This document shows, in pieces, positions 1 to 12,000 of a stretch of 64,000 nt of DNA. A model generated the notes under the pieces. That model was not told the origin of the DNA and did not search any database. It saw only the letters and a program-made list of their open reading frames with translations. Source of the DNA: Ceratotherium simum simum (Eukaryota > Chordata > Mammalia > Perissodactyla > Rhinocerotidae). Position numbers and translations under genes: made by a program. The stretch covers positions 7,826,534 through 7,890,533 of the forward strand of contig NW_004454229.1 in assembly GCF_000283155.1 (NCBI RefSeq). The letters run 5' to 3'. Numbering within the stretch: position 1 is the stretch's first letter; every line of letters begins with the position of its first letter.

Positions 1-470
1 TCTGAAAATGAGAAAAGGACAGATTAATGGAAGAAAAAATTTTAAATTTAGGACATGTTGTATTTGAGATGCCCACTAGCATTCAACTGGAGCTCTCCAG
101 TAGGCATCTGGATCTACCAAATATACAATGAATTAGAGGAAGAGTGGGGCTAGATGTAGAAATTTCAGGGTGATAGTGTCTAGATAGGTGGCATTTAAGT
201 CCATGAGGCCAGGAGAGATCACCTAAAAAATAAAAGTAGATAGAAAATAGGAAATAACCAAAGAAAGAATCTCAAGGCACTCCAACACAGAAGATGGAGA
301 GAGAGGAAGAAACCAGCAAAGGGGACTAAAAAATTGTGGCAAATGATACAGGAGAAAAACCAGAAGCCAAGGGAAGTGTACTGGAAGCCAACTGAAGAAC
401 ATACTTTAAGAAGGAAGTGATCGACTGGTTCAAATGCTGTTGAGAATTTAAGATAGGAGAATTTACCATA
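1..470 (-). repeat. L2 LINE fragment, antisense
   Basis: The sequence resembles the reverse complement of the 3' half of L2. It has the succession of short phrases typical of that region, including a 'gatgcccactag...caggcatctgga' block and, near 380-450, 'ccaagggaagtg...ggaagtgatcgactggttcaaatgctgttgagaa' (paraphrased landmarks). It is decayed, and its frames have no coding value. It is cut by the window edge. The assignment rests on remembered consensus; moderately sure. Confidence 0.5.
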
Positions 471-479
471 GTATTGGGC

Positions 480-2690
480 AATGTGATGTTCATTGGTAAC
501 ATTGATGAGAGCAGTTCAGAGGTGCAGTGGGTGAACATCTGCATGAAATGGTGTGCAATCATTTGCCTGTTTGATATTACATCCATCCCATCCCTTTTTC
601 TCACTCTGTTCTACATTACAGGGAAATACAGTTTCTAAAATCCCTTGCAAACTGGTTTCAGACCAGATGGAGCTCACAAGAGACCCTGGCAGGAGATTGG
701 AAGCTAGAAGGAGAAGATGAGTGAGAGGATTTCTCCTCTGTTCTCCCTGCTTTGAGTAGCATCTCCAGCAGTGCCTGTATCTCCTCCGTGGACCTGGCTA
801 CCACTGGATAATCCTTTCTCTTTGTGGTCCAAGCTCCCACTGGGCAGGGCCCCTGAGGTTCCAGCTTCCATGGAGCTCTGGAAACAGTATCTCCTCCCTC
901 TGTCTCTCTAGTCTTACAGGTGATAGTGGCTTTCTGCCGGGGCTGATATTGGAGTTGCCTCACCCTCCTCTGGTCAATCTTTCATCTCTTTCCTATGTAA
1001 AGCCCACTCCCAGAGACAAGTCTGATTGTATTCATCCATTTTTGGTTAGTAGAATCCTGGGCTCTACGTTCCACACATTCTGGGCCATTATCCAGGCATC
1101 GCTGTGGTTTCCAGGCACATTTTTGAGAAGGACATGAGGACCCGAGCCCCAAGAACAACAGTTCATTGGGTGTTTCTGGAATGGCTCATGGGGGTGGCTG
1201 ATAGCCTCTTTCTACTTAGCTGGGGTAGAAGCACTCCTCCCAAGGCGTAAACTCGTCCTCAGATGTGGTGGGCAGGCTCGTCTACAGGAAACGTTTAAGC
1301 AAACAAACCTGCTACCACAGTTTTCAAGTGTCCCATCTGAGGAAAGCTGAAAAGAAGGCAACACACATAAATCAACTCAGCATGCTTTGCATAAATGAGT
1401 GGGAGGCAAATTCAATTGGCCACAGAAATGGGAAGGGGAGACTCAATTCTACCCAAATATAATTTTTTCCAGTTTAGCCATGAGTTTCTATATTTAAAAA
1501 TTCTAAGATTCTGAGCGTCCTAGATTTTTGAGTTTTTCAGTACAATTCTTGTATGTCTAGGCCTCCCCAGTCTATGGACATAAATTGTGACCTCTGAATA
1601 ATAAGCCACATTTTGCTGGCTATTTCTCCATCTGCTTCTGCAGGCTCCATAGCCCATCCCAAATGTCTTACCGCTGGGCAGGCTCCTCTGTCCCCACTAC
1701 AGCCCCTGTCAGATGGGACCTCTTTGGTGGCTCCAGTTCCCATCAGGCTCCGAGGACACTGCTTTCTCCCCTTCTCCCTTCAGACCCAGGGGCAGAAAAA
1801 GCTTCCCGTAGTTGCTGGCCCCTAGGTGCCTCCCCATCCTTGGTTGATTCCTTTAATCTTCTCTGTATCTCTGTATAAAACGCCTTCATTAAATTCTTGT
1901 TCAGTTAAGCCCTGCTGAGTTTACCATCTCTTTCCTGCCAAGGCCAAGACAATATACCCATGTACTTCTTGGAGTCCCAGGGGAACACTGAGGTGTGTGG
2001 CTTGGAAACCACTAGAGGACCTCTCACAACTGCTAGGTTCCACTTGGCCATGCCTTGGAGCTGCCTGTCTCCTGATGTTCCCAAGGCTGCAAGCTCTTGC
2101 TGTGCCAATGTGGAGTCACATTTCCTGGAGTCTTCACTGTGCTGAGGCCTTTCTGGTTCTGCTCAGAGTTGAGGAGAACATCCCTCTCTCCTACTCTGAC
2201 ATCTCATTGAGCACAGCTGTCCCAGTGTCTTACAAAACCCCTCCCTCCCCTGGAAAATAGCACCCTTTAGCTTCCTCGTGTAGACCTCCTCCATGATCTC
2301 TGACACAGGTTTGTGCAGCTGGGCCAGGAGCTCTGAGAGTATTAGGATGAAAAGGATTCTATGACTAAGTAAGTCTGGGAAACATTGGATTCAAAAAGAT
2401 AAAAAGGTAGTTTTTTTCTAACTACTCAGAACTTCTCAGTGGGCTGTGAATTTCCAAAATATAGGATACAGCATCTGCCCATGTTATTTGGCCATGGAAT
2501 ACTTCTACCAAGGAGGGTTTCCTGGACTAAACTTTTCAGAAGCGATGGTCTATTGTGTTACTGCTTTCCAGATAGAATAGTGCATTACCCAGTATTTCCA
2601 CTACTTTATGATGACAATGAAGCTTTTTATGTTTTTAAAATTTTACCTTAGGCAGACAGAATGGACTTGCCGATGAGAGGCCACGTGGAG
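480..2690. other. No gene recognised; probable ancient LTR/MER-type debris
   Basis: Short frames of 60-101 codons occur on both strands, none with a recognisable domain. Around 1870-1960 the sequence runs from a 'tataaaacgcc' block through 'ttaaattcttgttcagttaa' to 'tgagtttaccatctctttcctgcc', which resembles the 3' end of an old LTR/MER-type repeat on the + strand. Around 640-960 there is another MER-like stretch. I cannot name either family. Confidence 0.3.
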
Positions 2691-2699
2691 GAGAGGCAA

Positions 2700-2912
2700 C
2701 ATAGTGTCATGGACAATAACTGGGGCTTTGGGCTCAGCCAGACTGGAGTCTGAATTCTGCCTCAGTCATCGAGTGGCATTTAGCAAATCACTTAACCTTT
2801 CTGGGCCTCAGTTTCCACATCAGTAAAGTGGACCCAGCAGAGGCTATTAAAGGCGATAGTGATGGTCAGGTTTCTACCCTGTGTCTGGAACATACAAGGT
2901 GCTCAATGAGTG
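2700..2912 (+). repeat. MIR SINE
   Basis: The MIR core is visible in order: 'gggctcagccagactgg', 'gaattctgcctc', then 'caaatcacttaacctttctgggcctcagtttcc' (split landmarks), and a tail near 2885-2912 resembling 'acaaggtgctcaatgagtgt'. It is an old tRNA-derived SINE with no function visible here. Confidence 0.75.
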
Positions 2913-3399
2913 TGATTTCCCCTTCCTTAGAGACAGATGCTCTATCACATGGACCAAACCGTGCTTGCCTCTTATCCGAAGCCTCGTTGACTTCTTTCCA
3001 AACTGAATCCGCATTGAATTTCTTTCAAAATTCTTTCTTATTCGGAACTTATTCAGCATCTAAAGGATGGAAAGGATCTGGAGAGGCAGAGAATAGGTCA
3101 TAGTGAATTAGAGAAAGTTAAATCAAGAGAGAAATAAACTGTCTTTGCAATTCCAATGCATTAACAATGGCAGCAGCTGGAATAGCTTTGAATTCTTGGA
3201 CTTGGATCTTAACAACTCCCTTTGAGGCAAAATCCACAAAGATTTCTTCATTTCTTATTCCACATCTGGAAAGAAATATTTTCTCCAATAGTTTCTATTT
3301 CTTTTTAATGTTGTTACATAGTCCTTATTATAAAAATAATTCACGCAAAATCCCACCACCTAAACACATCAGATATTTCCATTTTCGCTGGTGACTTTG

Positions 3400-4870
3400 G
3401 TTTTTGCGATAGTGTAAACTATGTTTGTATCCATCAGACATTACTAAACATAATATCAAATATTACTCCAGGTTGATGCCTTGTTTTAAAATTGTTTCTA
3501 ATGATCAGATGATATTCAATCAAAGATTATTATGAGAATTAAATTCAGATCATCTTTGGAAAAAAAAGTCTGCTCTGGTGACTGGTTACATAATCCTGTT
3601 CCCACTGTTGGATATTTTTTTTGTTTCCAATTCTTTCACCATTTTTTTCTGTCATGGCAATCTTCATGCATATATATCAGGATAATATTTTGATATATTA
3701 ATTTTTTTCTCTGTGTTCAAGACTCCCTGTCTAAACAAAGATAGCTGTTCTTACTCCAGCCCAGAGGATGCTTAAGGTTGGACTAAAAGCACAGCTGTTT
3801 ACAAAATTCTTTTCTTCTTGACTTTGTTTTCAAGGAACTTGAGGTGGGAGTATGGGTGCTGGTGGGCTGAAAAAAGGGGGCAGCCAGGGGATCTGGGGAG
3901 AGACAGAGTGCCTTGGAACATAGAGTAAGAGCGTGATTCCTTCTCTTCTCTTTTTTGGGGGGATGGGGAAGGCACTATCTCCCAAATCTTCTGGGCTAAG
4001 GGGAAGTGGAGAAAGAGAAAACTATGTGCCCAAGAACATCAATAAAGCAGGAATCCAAGGTCTTCATCCTGACAGAACAACTGGGAAGGTAGCAGACCTA
4101 CTAAGAAGGGTTGTGCACGGTGTGGAACCGTGGCAAACAAGTTCTCAGTTTTATCAATGATCCCTTTGCCTTATACACGACAGAAGCAACAGAGAGGCTG
4201 AGCTCCAAGGCACTTTAAGGGTGGGGCCACGGATAACTGAACGCCCACCTCTTCCAAGTCCCACAAAGCTTCAGCACTGTGTGTGATCCTAAAACGCTGA
4301 TACAACCCTGCACTCAGGAATATCCCCATAACTGAGATTAAACTTTCCAGGACCATCAAAGAAATGGGTTTCAGACTCAGAAATTGAGTTGAGTTACAGA
4401 AAATTAGAATGCTTCTTTCTCCCTGAGTATGTGAGCTAAAATTCATACCTATCTTTGGATTATTTTTTTAAAATAAATTTCCTGAAGAAGAATTTCTGAG
4501 TCAAGAGATTTTTATATCTTGTTTATGGTTCCAGATCATTTTTCAAAAGAATTCCCTTAATTTACCCTGATACCAAGAATGATTGAAGGTATTACTTTTA
4601 CCATATATTCACTAGTTTTAGTTACTAGTATTTAAAAAAATTATTGCTGATCGAATAGCGAAAGTGTTACTTCAAATTAATGAGCATTTCTTAATTTACT
4701 AGAGTGTTTGAACATTATTACATGTATATATTTGTGAATTGAATTTCTTCTCATGTTTATCAAGTTTTAGTTAGTGTGTTAACAATTAGCTTTGAAAAAG
4801 TAAATCATTTTTATCTTTAATAGCTTACTTTTCCTGCAGATAGTGCCTTTCACAGAATATTCTGCATCTT
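3400..4870 (-). repeat. Ancient LINE-1 (L1ME-like) 3' region, antisense, fragmented
   Basis: Two decayed blocks, about 3590-3720 and 4440-4810, read as the reverse complement of an old L1 3' end. Landmarks are 'aaatttcctgaagaagaatttctgagtcaagag', 'gctgatcgaatagcgaaagtg' and 'ttcttaatttactagagtgtttgaacat' (shortened here), which match the conserved antisense wording of the ORF2 C-terminus and 3' UTR in mammalian L1ME families. The stretch between them (3740-4440) holds nothing I recognise; two frames of 75 and 91 codons there look random. Confidence 0.5.
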
Positions 4871-5405
4871 CGGCCTCCTTCCCAATTCAGACCAAACCCC
4901 CAACATCTCACCACTGAAAAATATGTCTTTCATCAAGTGAGTTCAGACCTGACCACCTAAAAGGCCAAGTTCTCCTTTTCCGCTGAGATGGACAGGTTCT
5001 AATTAGGCAGCATCATGATTATAAGGAAATTATTCACTTATGAAATACAGAGGAAATGTGATCAGGCGTAAGGCAACCCATGCATTATATAAATAGTTGC
5101 AGACACTTGGGAGTTAAGACTTGCTACCACTGGCTGCACATTTTCTAAAGGAAATAACCCAGATGAGAAATATACCTTGGGTGGAGACACAAAATATAAG
5201 CCTTGTATAAGCAAACCCACATTTTATTTATAAAAATGAGTTTAGAAAAATTACAGCTCCACAAAATGTTACTCAAGAGCACTTTCTTCCACTCAATCCA
5301 GGCAAGTTTGAGAGGCCCCAGTGGTGAAACTGAAAAGAGCACTGGATGAGGAGTGCCCTCTTTTTCTTCATCTGCTCCTCTTGGCTGGATAAATTCCCTC
5401 ACCCT
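4870..5405. other. No recognised feature
   Basis: This is decayed single-copy-looking sequence. An 85-codon minus-strand frame (5145-5402) has no recognisable motif and no supporting splice or promoter context. I see nothing else. Confidence 0.4.
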
Positions 5406-5409
5406 TTCA

Positions 5410-6255
5410 GCAGCTTGACTCAGGTATTATCTTCTCCAGGTAGCTTCCCTTGACCATGAGATGGAGTAGGTGATCCTGATCTGTGCTTTGGTAAACATGT
5501 TCTTCTGTCTTCTTAGAACTCTCATGCCTCTTCACCCCGTGTCTTGAACTTCTCCCTCTCCACAGAACCCCTTCTGTCAATAATCAAGCATGCCCCGGTC
5601 TCTTCCAATTCGTACAAAGACTCCCTGGAGACCACGTTCCTCCCCAGGTACTGCCATCTTTCTCTCCTTCCCTTCACTGCTGAATTTCTTGAAAACATTG
5701 TCTATGCTCTGTCTCTACTTCATTTGCATTCTCACTTCAACCCATTCCAATCGGGTTCTGCCCTATAGTTCCACCAAAATGGCTCTCACTAGAGTTACCT
5801 TGTGTTGCTGAATCCAGTGAGCTGCTCTGAGTTTTCATTGTACTGCAGTGAGCAGCAGCATTCATCACTGCCGACACCAGCCCTCTGCCTTGATTTACCC
5901 TTACCTTGGCTCTGGACACCACATTCACTTGATTTTCTTACCACTTTTCTGGCTGCCCAGCTTGAGCCTTCTTTGCTGGATACTCATCTTTGTCCTGATC
6001 TCTACAGGCTGGCACTCCTCCCCTTCGCTTTTCATCTCTACTCCCAGAGTTTCCATTCAGACATATGCCAATATCTGCCATATTTGTATCTCAGCTCTAT
6101 GCGTCACTTGTGAGTCTTAGCAATACATATCCAAACTCCAACATAGCCTCTCTCCAAGGTGTTCTGAAAACAGTATGTTCCAAAGTGAATTCATCATCTC
6201 TCCCCCAACTGCTCCTTCTCTAGTGTCCTACACTTAGGAATGTTCTTACAGTTTT
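5410..6255 (+). repeat. L2 LINE, reverse-transcriptase region relic
   Basis: The + strand resembles the L2 ORF2 reverse-transcriptase region. At 5855-5878 the codons read A-A-F-I-T-A-D-T, a decayed match to the A-F-D-T-V-D-H block of CR1/L2-clade enzymes. It is followed at the expected distance by the pyrimidine-rich 'ctggctgcc' stretch and, near 6190, 'gaattcatcatctctcccccaactgctcc' (shortened). Frames of 74-103 codons here are remnants of that ORF interrupted by stops. It is not functional. Confidence 0.55.
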
Positions 6256-6829
6256 GAGTTATTTTTTTCTTTCTAGTTTATGTTTGTTTGCTCATGGATT
6301 TATTGATTGATTAATTGATTGGCTCTAAATTATATTTTTCCAACAGTCAAGGAGAAAGCTTGACACTTCATTATCAGCCTAGAAAAACTTCCTGTTTAAC
6401 CAAAATTGCTTCCTCAATTCTCCTTTCGAATGTGATTCATCAGTATTGTCAGTGACAAATGAATTCTTTGCAAATCCTGAATCCTGAAAAAAATGTATCA
6501 GATATGTATCTTTTATTTTAAACTATTGACTTTGGAACCATGAGTTTATAGGGCTTCTTCAGCACTGATGGAACTAGATTTAATGCCAAAAAAGCAGTGT
6601 TCACTTTTTTAAAAAGATCTGATGCTTTGAAATGCTTCCAACTATGTGAAAAACAATCACAAAAGGCCTATTCTGTCCTCTTTGTGGCTATTGGATGAAG
6701 CTGCAGTGGGAGAAGCTACTCAGCTGGGACATATCTTAATCACGTTTCTAGCCAAATGCTTGCAAAAACACATCAGCTAGGAAGATCCTGAATAGTAATG
6801 ACAATCCCTTAACGTTTGCATAAGCAAAC
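6256..6829. other. No recognised feature
   Basis: AT-rich sequence with a short run of 'attgatt' repeats near 6300-6322. No frame, RNA gene or repeat family could be supported. Confidence 0.4.
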
Positions 6830-7025
6830 ACATGAGTAAGGGATTGCTTCACAATTTGCAAAGCATTTTATAATCATTATCTTGAGTCTTGCAGCTTCCC
6901 TGCCAGGTAGGCAGGGCTAACTTTATATTTTACAGATGAGGAAACTGAGGTCCAGAGAGAGGTAAGATGGTTTGGTTTGTCAAGTCATGTGGCTTGTAAG
7001 CCTCGTTGCAGGAGATGGAATTCAG
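6830..7025 (-). repeat. MIR SINE, antisense
   Basis: The reverse complement of the MIR core is clear at 6921-6963 ('ttacagatgaggaaactgag' followed by 'gtccagagagagg'), then a decayed '...catgtggcttgtaag...' and 'ggaattcaggtctct', as expected for antisense MIR. Confidence 0.75.
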
Positions 7026-7615
7026 GTCTCTCTATTTTGAGTCTAGGATTACACCCTCCTACCCCACCCCTGTCCAGCCCCTTGCGCTCTCAGACTACAG
7101 GAATCCCAGCAAGTATGCTTTATCATCTCTTCCTGGGAATAATGCAGGCTGGTTTTAGCAGAAGTGGAAAAGCATGGAAAAGAGATAATTTAGGATGTTA
7201 ACATGGAGAAGCATGAAATTAGGTTGGCCTGAAAATTAAGGTTCAAGGAAGAGAAGAGCCGGAAATAAGACTGGAAAAGGTGGCTGGAGTCAGAGCAAGA
7301 GGGCTTCGAAGGTTAGGCGAAGGAGCTTCACAGAGCACCCTCCCGCCACTGGAAGTGGCACTATAAAATCAATTCTCCCCACACTGCAGGATGCATACTC
7401 AAAAGTAGCTTTCCAACACGGCGCACTCTGGCTCCCACATCTAAGACGACATTCCTGTGGACCCTGTAACCAGGAAAACATTTCAAAGTGGCTCCAAGTC
7501 CAGTCTGGAAAGTGGGGAGCTAACTCATGGTAGTCTGTGGTCTCATTGAGCACCTCAACTCCCCACCACCTCCCTGCACTCCAACTTTACCCTCCATTCA
7601 TAATTTTTAAAATTG
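7026..7615. other. No recognised feature
   Basis: Single-copy-looking DNA. A minus-strand frame of 87 codons (7290-7553) and a plus-strand frame of 74 codons show no family resemblance. No repeat could be assigned. Confidence 0.35.
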
Positions 7616-7619
7616 TGTT

Positions 7620-7750
7620 TGGGAATATTTCCCCTGCTGTATTTCAAGCTCCTTTGTGTGCAGGGGCTACGTAATATTCATGTGTAATTACCTGCCCTTT
7701 GTGGCACTTAATATAGAACCTTGCACATAGTAGGCGCTCGACAATAGATA
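7620..7750 (+). repeat. L2 LINE 3' end
   Basis: The order 'tttcaagctcctttgtgtgcagggg', 'ggcacttaatatagaaccttgcacatagtaggcgctcgacaa' (shortened) is the diagnostic L2 3' terminus on the + strand, with the usual 'cacatagtaggcgctc' block near 7724-7739. Confidence 0.7.
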
Positions 7751-7759
7751 ACTAGATAA

Positions 7760-8475
7760 GGAGATAAAAGGAATGAGGTAGGGAGTTTCAGGGACTAGGC
7801 GATGGAGAGGAAGGCAAATGGGGCTGGAGAGAGAGTGAGTTTTGTAGAGAGATTACATTGTAACTCCAATGGGGCACTCAATAACTGCGTTACTTGGACA
7901 AGTCCCTTTATTAGTCTGATCCTTATTTTCTTTACATGTGAATTGGAGATACCAACACTAGGTTTATAGTGTTCTAGTAAAGATTGCATTCAATTTAGTG
8001 AGATTAATACATAGGTATTTAAATGTATCTGTCACTAAATATTTTCACATTTCTCATATGTCATTTTCTTCTCTCTGTCCTGAGTATGAAGAAGTTCATA
8101 CACTCAGGTGTGCAAAACAATATATCATTGTCTTTTTTTTTTTTCCTTAGAGCAACTTGATTCTGTTTGAACTCCTAGCCAACTGAACTGGTAAAAATAT
8201 AAATTTCAATTATTATTGGGGCTTTCTTCCCCCCAGGGGTTGTGGAATGATTCCAAGGTCTCATGCAAGCCAAGGCCAAGGGACATCCTCTCTGTCCATT
8301 GGTCACTTCCCCAGATCTTCCCATGGCTGGCTCTTTTTTTTCCACAAATGTCTAAGCTCAAGTATGTTCTCAGAGAAGGCTTTGAGACCACTCAGTATGG
8401 AGTAATCACTTTCCCTCTATCACACCATTTTATTTTCTTTATAGCATGCAGTAATATTTTATATTTTAATGTTTG
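7760..8475. other. No recognised feature
   Basis: Mostly unassigned. Overlapping frames of 86 (+) and 61 (-) codons at 8206-8476 lack any recognisable motif. A T-tract lies at about 8131-8144. Confidence 0.35.
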
Positions 8476-8479
8476 ATAT

Positions 8480-8600
8480 TATCTGCCCCCACCCTCCAAT
8501 AGAACATAGGCTCCATGAAAGCAGGGTTTTCCGTGCCTAGAACACCATCCACTTTTGTTGAGTCCATCTCCATAGGCTCTGCCATTGAGCGCCACTAAGA
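8480..8600 (+). repeat. L2 LINE 3' end fragment
   Basis: 'aatagaacataggctccatg', then 'aaagcagggttttccgtgcctagaacacc' (shortened), follows the L2 3'-end wording (transcript end, 'tgccagcacagtgcctggc' region), but it is decayed and lacks a clear tail. Confidence 0.5.
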
Positions 8601-9000
8601 TTTGCTAATTAAGGGACCTGATGACTTTGTCTTCAGAATTTCTCCTTCCTTTGTCCTTGCTCTCTCTCCTCTCCCCTAGAGATAATAGTGTATTCTCTTC
8701 TGTAGATTTAGGCCACTGAAAAATACAGGAAGAGAGGTTGACTTCTGGCTGCTTCTATTTCTAGCCCCTGCCAAGATATCTGAAGCAAGGAATTATAAAG
8801 TTGGCCCTTGTACTTGGAGGGGGCAGCGTTTGGTTCAAGAAGAAAACATTGGGGGGGGGGTGCGCAAAACATTTATTCCAAAATTTCCGAGGTCACTTGA
8901 TGTCACAGATACTACTGGTGCCCACCCTGTATCCTCTTGGTACTCACTTCTACATGAGGCAGTCTGCTTCTACCAGTGTCCATAACTCTCTGCCTAGGGG
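8601..9000. other. No gene; G10 homopolymer at 8851-8860
   Basis: Unassigned sequence. Ten consecutive G occur at 8851-8860, inside a 97-codon + strand frame (8801-9094). That frame has no recognisable domain and runs into the candidate DNA-transposon-like element downstream. Confidence 0.4.
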
Positions 9001-9002
9001 GA

Positions 9003-9115
9003 GGATGATCAACCATCCTAGTTTGCCTGGGACTGTCCTAGTTTTAGCAATAAAGTTTCTGCATTCTGGGAAACCTTTCAGTGCTGGGCACTGAGATGGT
9101 TGGCCATCCTGCCTG
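9003..9115. mobile_element. Candidate short non-autonomous DNA transposon (inverted ends)
   Basis: The two ends are imperfectly complementary. The left end reads 'gatcaaccatcctag' (about 9007-9021). The right end contains 'gatggttggccatcc' (about 9093-9107), whose reverse complement is 'ggatggccaaccatc'. The interior has phrases such as 'gtttgcctgggactgtcc' and 'gggaaacctttcagtgctgg' that I recall from a common short eutherian repeat. I cannot name the family, and no clean target-site duplication is seen. Confidence 0.35.
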
Positions 9116-10040
9116 GAGTAGCCCGGTATTCAGCCTCCAAGCAGGGCAAGCCAGAAGTTTCAGAAAGTTAATTCATGCCCTGGAAGCAGCCCTCAATCAA
9201 TGATGAGCAGTGAGTTGGTGGATAAATACTCAGGTTTTTCATCCTTTGGTAGAGGATAACTGTAGATGTGTTGTCTGCTGTTTCCAGGAGTTCCTCAGCA
9301 GGATTAAGCTCTAGTTGTCCACAGTAATAACATTTGATAATACAACATTTATTTTTTATTTATTTCAATAATACAACTTTTATCCCTTCTTTTTTCCACT
9401 TCCCTATAGGTATTTCCTGGCATCGCTTCCCAAATAAACCAATTGCCGTCAAATCCTTGTCTTAGGTCTGCTTCTTGGGAAACCTGAAGACAAATGACTT
9501 TCAAAATGCAGAGCTGGGCTGACACTGGCATTGACGAAGTCCTCACTCTGGTATAACAAAATCTTAAAATGGAATGGGTCCACTCCACTTTGGATGAAGC
9601 TTTCAACAGCTGGGTACAAAACAGGTGGCAAAGACTTAATACACGGCTTGCAAAGGGGGTGATCTAAGGGGGTTTTGTGATGCTCAACTTGTTCAAATGT
9701 CAACTGTTTCTGTACCTTTGAGGTGTGTCCTGGGCTGAGAAGAAAGTCTTTATAGTTTTGTGGCATTTCGCCCACTCCGCCTCCTCCGTGGATGTTTCCT
9801 CATCCCAAGATTAGTGAGGAGGGCCACAAAGAGTCCCTCTGAGAGACGTGTGTGTGTTCCTGGACCTTGTGTCTGATCTACATCTGAGAAGTCTTAAGGA
9901 CAAGCAGTTTTGCTATTTCCCTAGTGGTGGAGCAAAGAGAAGTGGCTGCTTTGGGAACACGCTGCACCTCCCTGTTGTCATGAAACTAGGTCGGCCTTCC
10001 TTTGGAGTGACCAGATTGAAGATTGTCTTTCAAGGGAACT
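9116..10040. other. No gene recognised
   Basis: A 108-codon minus-strand frame (9449-9775) and an overlapping 85-codon frame (9349-9606) have no motif that I recognise and no conserved-looking context. The stretch is probably decayed repeat plus single-copy DNA. Confidence 0.35.
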
Positions 10041-10385
10041 CACCCACGGGGACTTCATGCTGGGTTTGGAGGAGGGTATTGTAAGAGACCAGGCGCCGTG
10101 TCATGAGAACACTAGAGCAGCTCTAAGGGGAGATTCACATAGCTGGGAACCGAGGCCTCGGGCCAACAGCCATTTGAATTAGGCCATTTTGGAAACACCT
10201 TTCAGCTCTGGTCAACTTTCAGATGACTGCAGTCTCCTGGGAGACCCTGAGCCAGACCACCAGCTAAGCTGATCCTGGATTCCTGAGCACAGGAACCATG
10301 TGAGATAATAAATGTATATTGTTTTAAGCTGCTAAGTTTTAGGGTATTTTACATATACCTATGTGGTTACAGGTAACTAATACTT
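10041..10385 (+). repeat. Ancient LTR/MER-type interspersed repeat, 3' part
   Basis: The segment contains the series 'gagaccaggcgccgtgtcatgagaacact', 'ctttcagatgactgcag', 'gagaccctgagccagaccacc', 'gtgagataataaatgtatattg', 'ttttaagctgctaagtttt' and finally 'aggtaactaatac' (shortened landmarks). That order is typical of a widespread old eutherian LTR-like repeat on the + strand, with a polyadenylation-like 'aataaatg'. I do not trust my memory for the family name. Confidence 0.5.
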
Positions 10386-10854
10386 CTTGTTAAGAGAGTT
10401 GTAGTCAAATGTTCCCAGAAGGCTATCACGGAAGGGTCCACAAAAGCCGCCGTTAGAGAAAAGTCCGCTTTGAACATTTACCAATCCTGGAGTACACCCA
10501 CAGAAGACCACAACAGCACCAATCTAGGAAGAACTTTCTTCTCTCTCTTCTCTCTTGTGACTCTGCCCACACTTCCTTGCACCCATACTGGCAAGCTGGT
10601 GAGAAAAAAGGAAATAGGAGACCAGACATAGATGAGATGCTAACCACTCAAATCTGTGAAAGGAAAGAAGTTCTACTTTCAATGAAATTTGAAATTTTTG
10701 ACTATCACATGGGGTTGGGTCTTTTCATTACTAAGATGAAAAAGAGTGAGCAGAAGGGTCAAAGGGAACTGCCCTAGATTTCACCCAATGGGCAGAGAAA
10801 AAGTAGCCAGAGTGGAATTGAACAGACTACGCAGGAAAAGATTGAAGTTCTGTG
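10386..10854. other. No recognised feature
   Basis: Two opposing frames of 64-66 codons overlap at 10453-10777 without recognisable content. I see nothing else. Confidence 0.35.
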
Positions 10855-11265
10855 TCCTGTGGAGTTGTCTTCTTTCAAATCATCCTTACATTGGCAAAGT
10901 CAATTACAAAGTCCTCCACAGCTGAGGTTCCACCTGTCTTTTCAGCATCAACTCTTCGTTGCTAGTGGACCCTCCACTAGTCTTCATAGTATTTTATATC
11001 ACCTGTTCTAAGCAGAGTCTCTTGGATCCCCTGTGAAAATTAACCTCTTCCTATCCCAGAATATTCTGAATCTTTGTGTCTTGGCTGTCCCTTCCATTTG
11101 CCTTTTGCACACACCCCCGTTGTGGAATTTTTTATGTAGTTCTTTAAGGTAAATTTACTTATCTTGCTCTCATACCAGATTGTGAGCTCACTGAAGGTGG
11201 ATCCTATATGATAAATGCTGTAATAGAGGTCAAGGACTGATAACGGAGAGATTAACAAGACAATT
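10855..11265 (+). repeat. L2 LINE fragment, decayed
   Basis: A pyrimidine-rich stretch with L2-like phrases: 'cctccacagctgaggttccacc' (shortened), then 'cttgctctcataccagattgtgagctc' and an ending 'gataaatgctgtaa'. The resemblance is partial. Confidence 0.4.
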
Positions 11266-12000
11266 CACTTTGTATTTGAGTTACTGCAGTAAAGATAGCT
11301 GAAAGACGTGCATACCTTCCACAGACCATTAATTGAGTGAGGATAAAAGATTCATAAACAAAGCTCCCAAACCACTAGAGCTTGCTCAAAGATGAAAACA
11401 GCGTATGCACTTGAGGTCAGATGCTGGGGCCATAGGCAGGTCACCAGCGAGCATTCACAGAAAATGCTGAATGGACACACTGAGGTCCAGAGAAAGTTGA
11501 CAGAAGGAGACACAAGTCCAAGAAGGGACAGAATGGAGAGCCAATGTCTGAGAGGCAAATCAAAACCAGGAAAATTGACAGGGACTCAGATTGATTCAGT
11601 GGGTCTCCATGAAGTGGTCTGCAAACATCCTGTGATGGTTACAAAGGCCCAAAGCCACATACCCTCCAGTGCTCCTCAGCTTGACTTAAAGGCATGGTAG
11701 CCTGACTTTGGTACAATGGTGATATTTATAAATAGGCAGAGTCTGGGACTGTAGCTGGATCAAAAGGGGACATTTAAAGTACATTTGGAGAGCTTTTCAT
11801 AAAAGATTAAGACTGTGTAAGTCATTGAAATTAAAAAGTGTGTGTTGGGTAGGCTATCTCAGTAGATAAAAGGCCAAAGACTTGCCACAGACACTGCTTA
11901 TGGTACTGGTCCTCAAAAGCTTTGCAAAAAAAAAAAAAAAAAAGGAAAAGGTGGCTGATATAAGCTTAATGAATTCAATTTAGTTACCAGGCAAATTTAG
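11266..12000. other. No gene; A18 tract ending a possible small retroposed sequence
   Basis: A plus-strand frame of 102 codons (11392-11700) has no family resemblance. An uninterrupted A18 lies at 11926-11943. The roughly 75 bases before it begin with 'ggctatctcagtagataaa', which has a weak tRNA-like box A look but no box B. It may be the tail of a small retroposed RNA or an old SINE; this is not secure. Confidence 0.3.

Noticed and set aside
658..963. 101-codon minus-strand frame
   Set aside because: No recognisable domain; it probably overlies an old MER/LTR-like repeat.
5544..6120. Cluster of plus-strand frames of 73-103 codons suggesting a spliced gene
   Set aside because: The wording matches a decayed L2 reverse-transcriptase region, with several stops.
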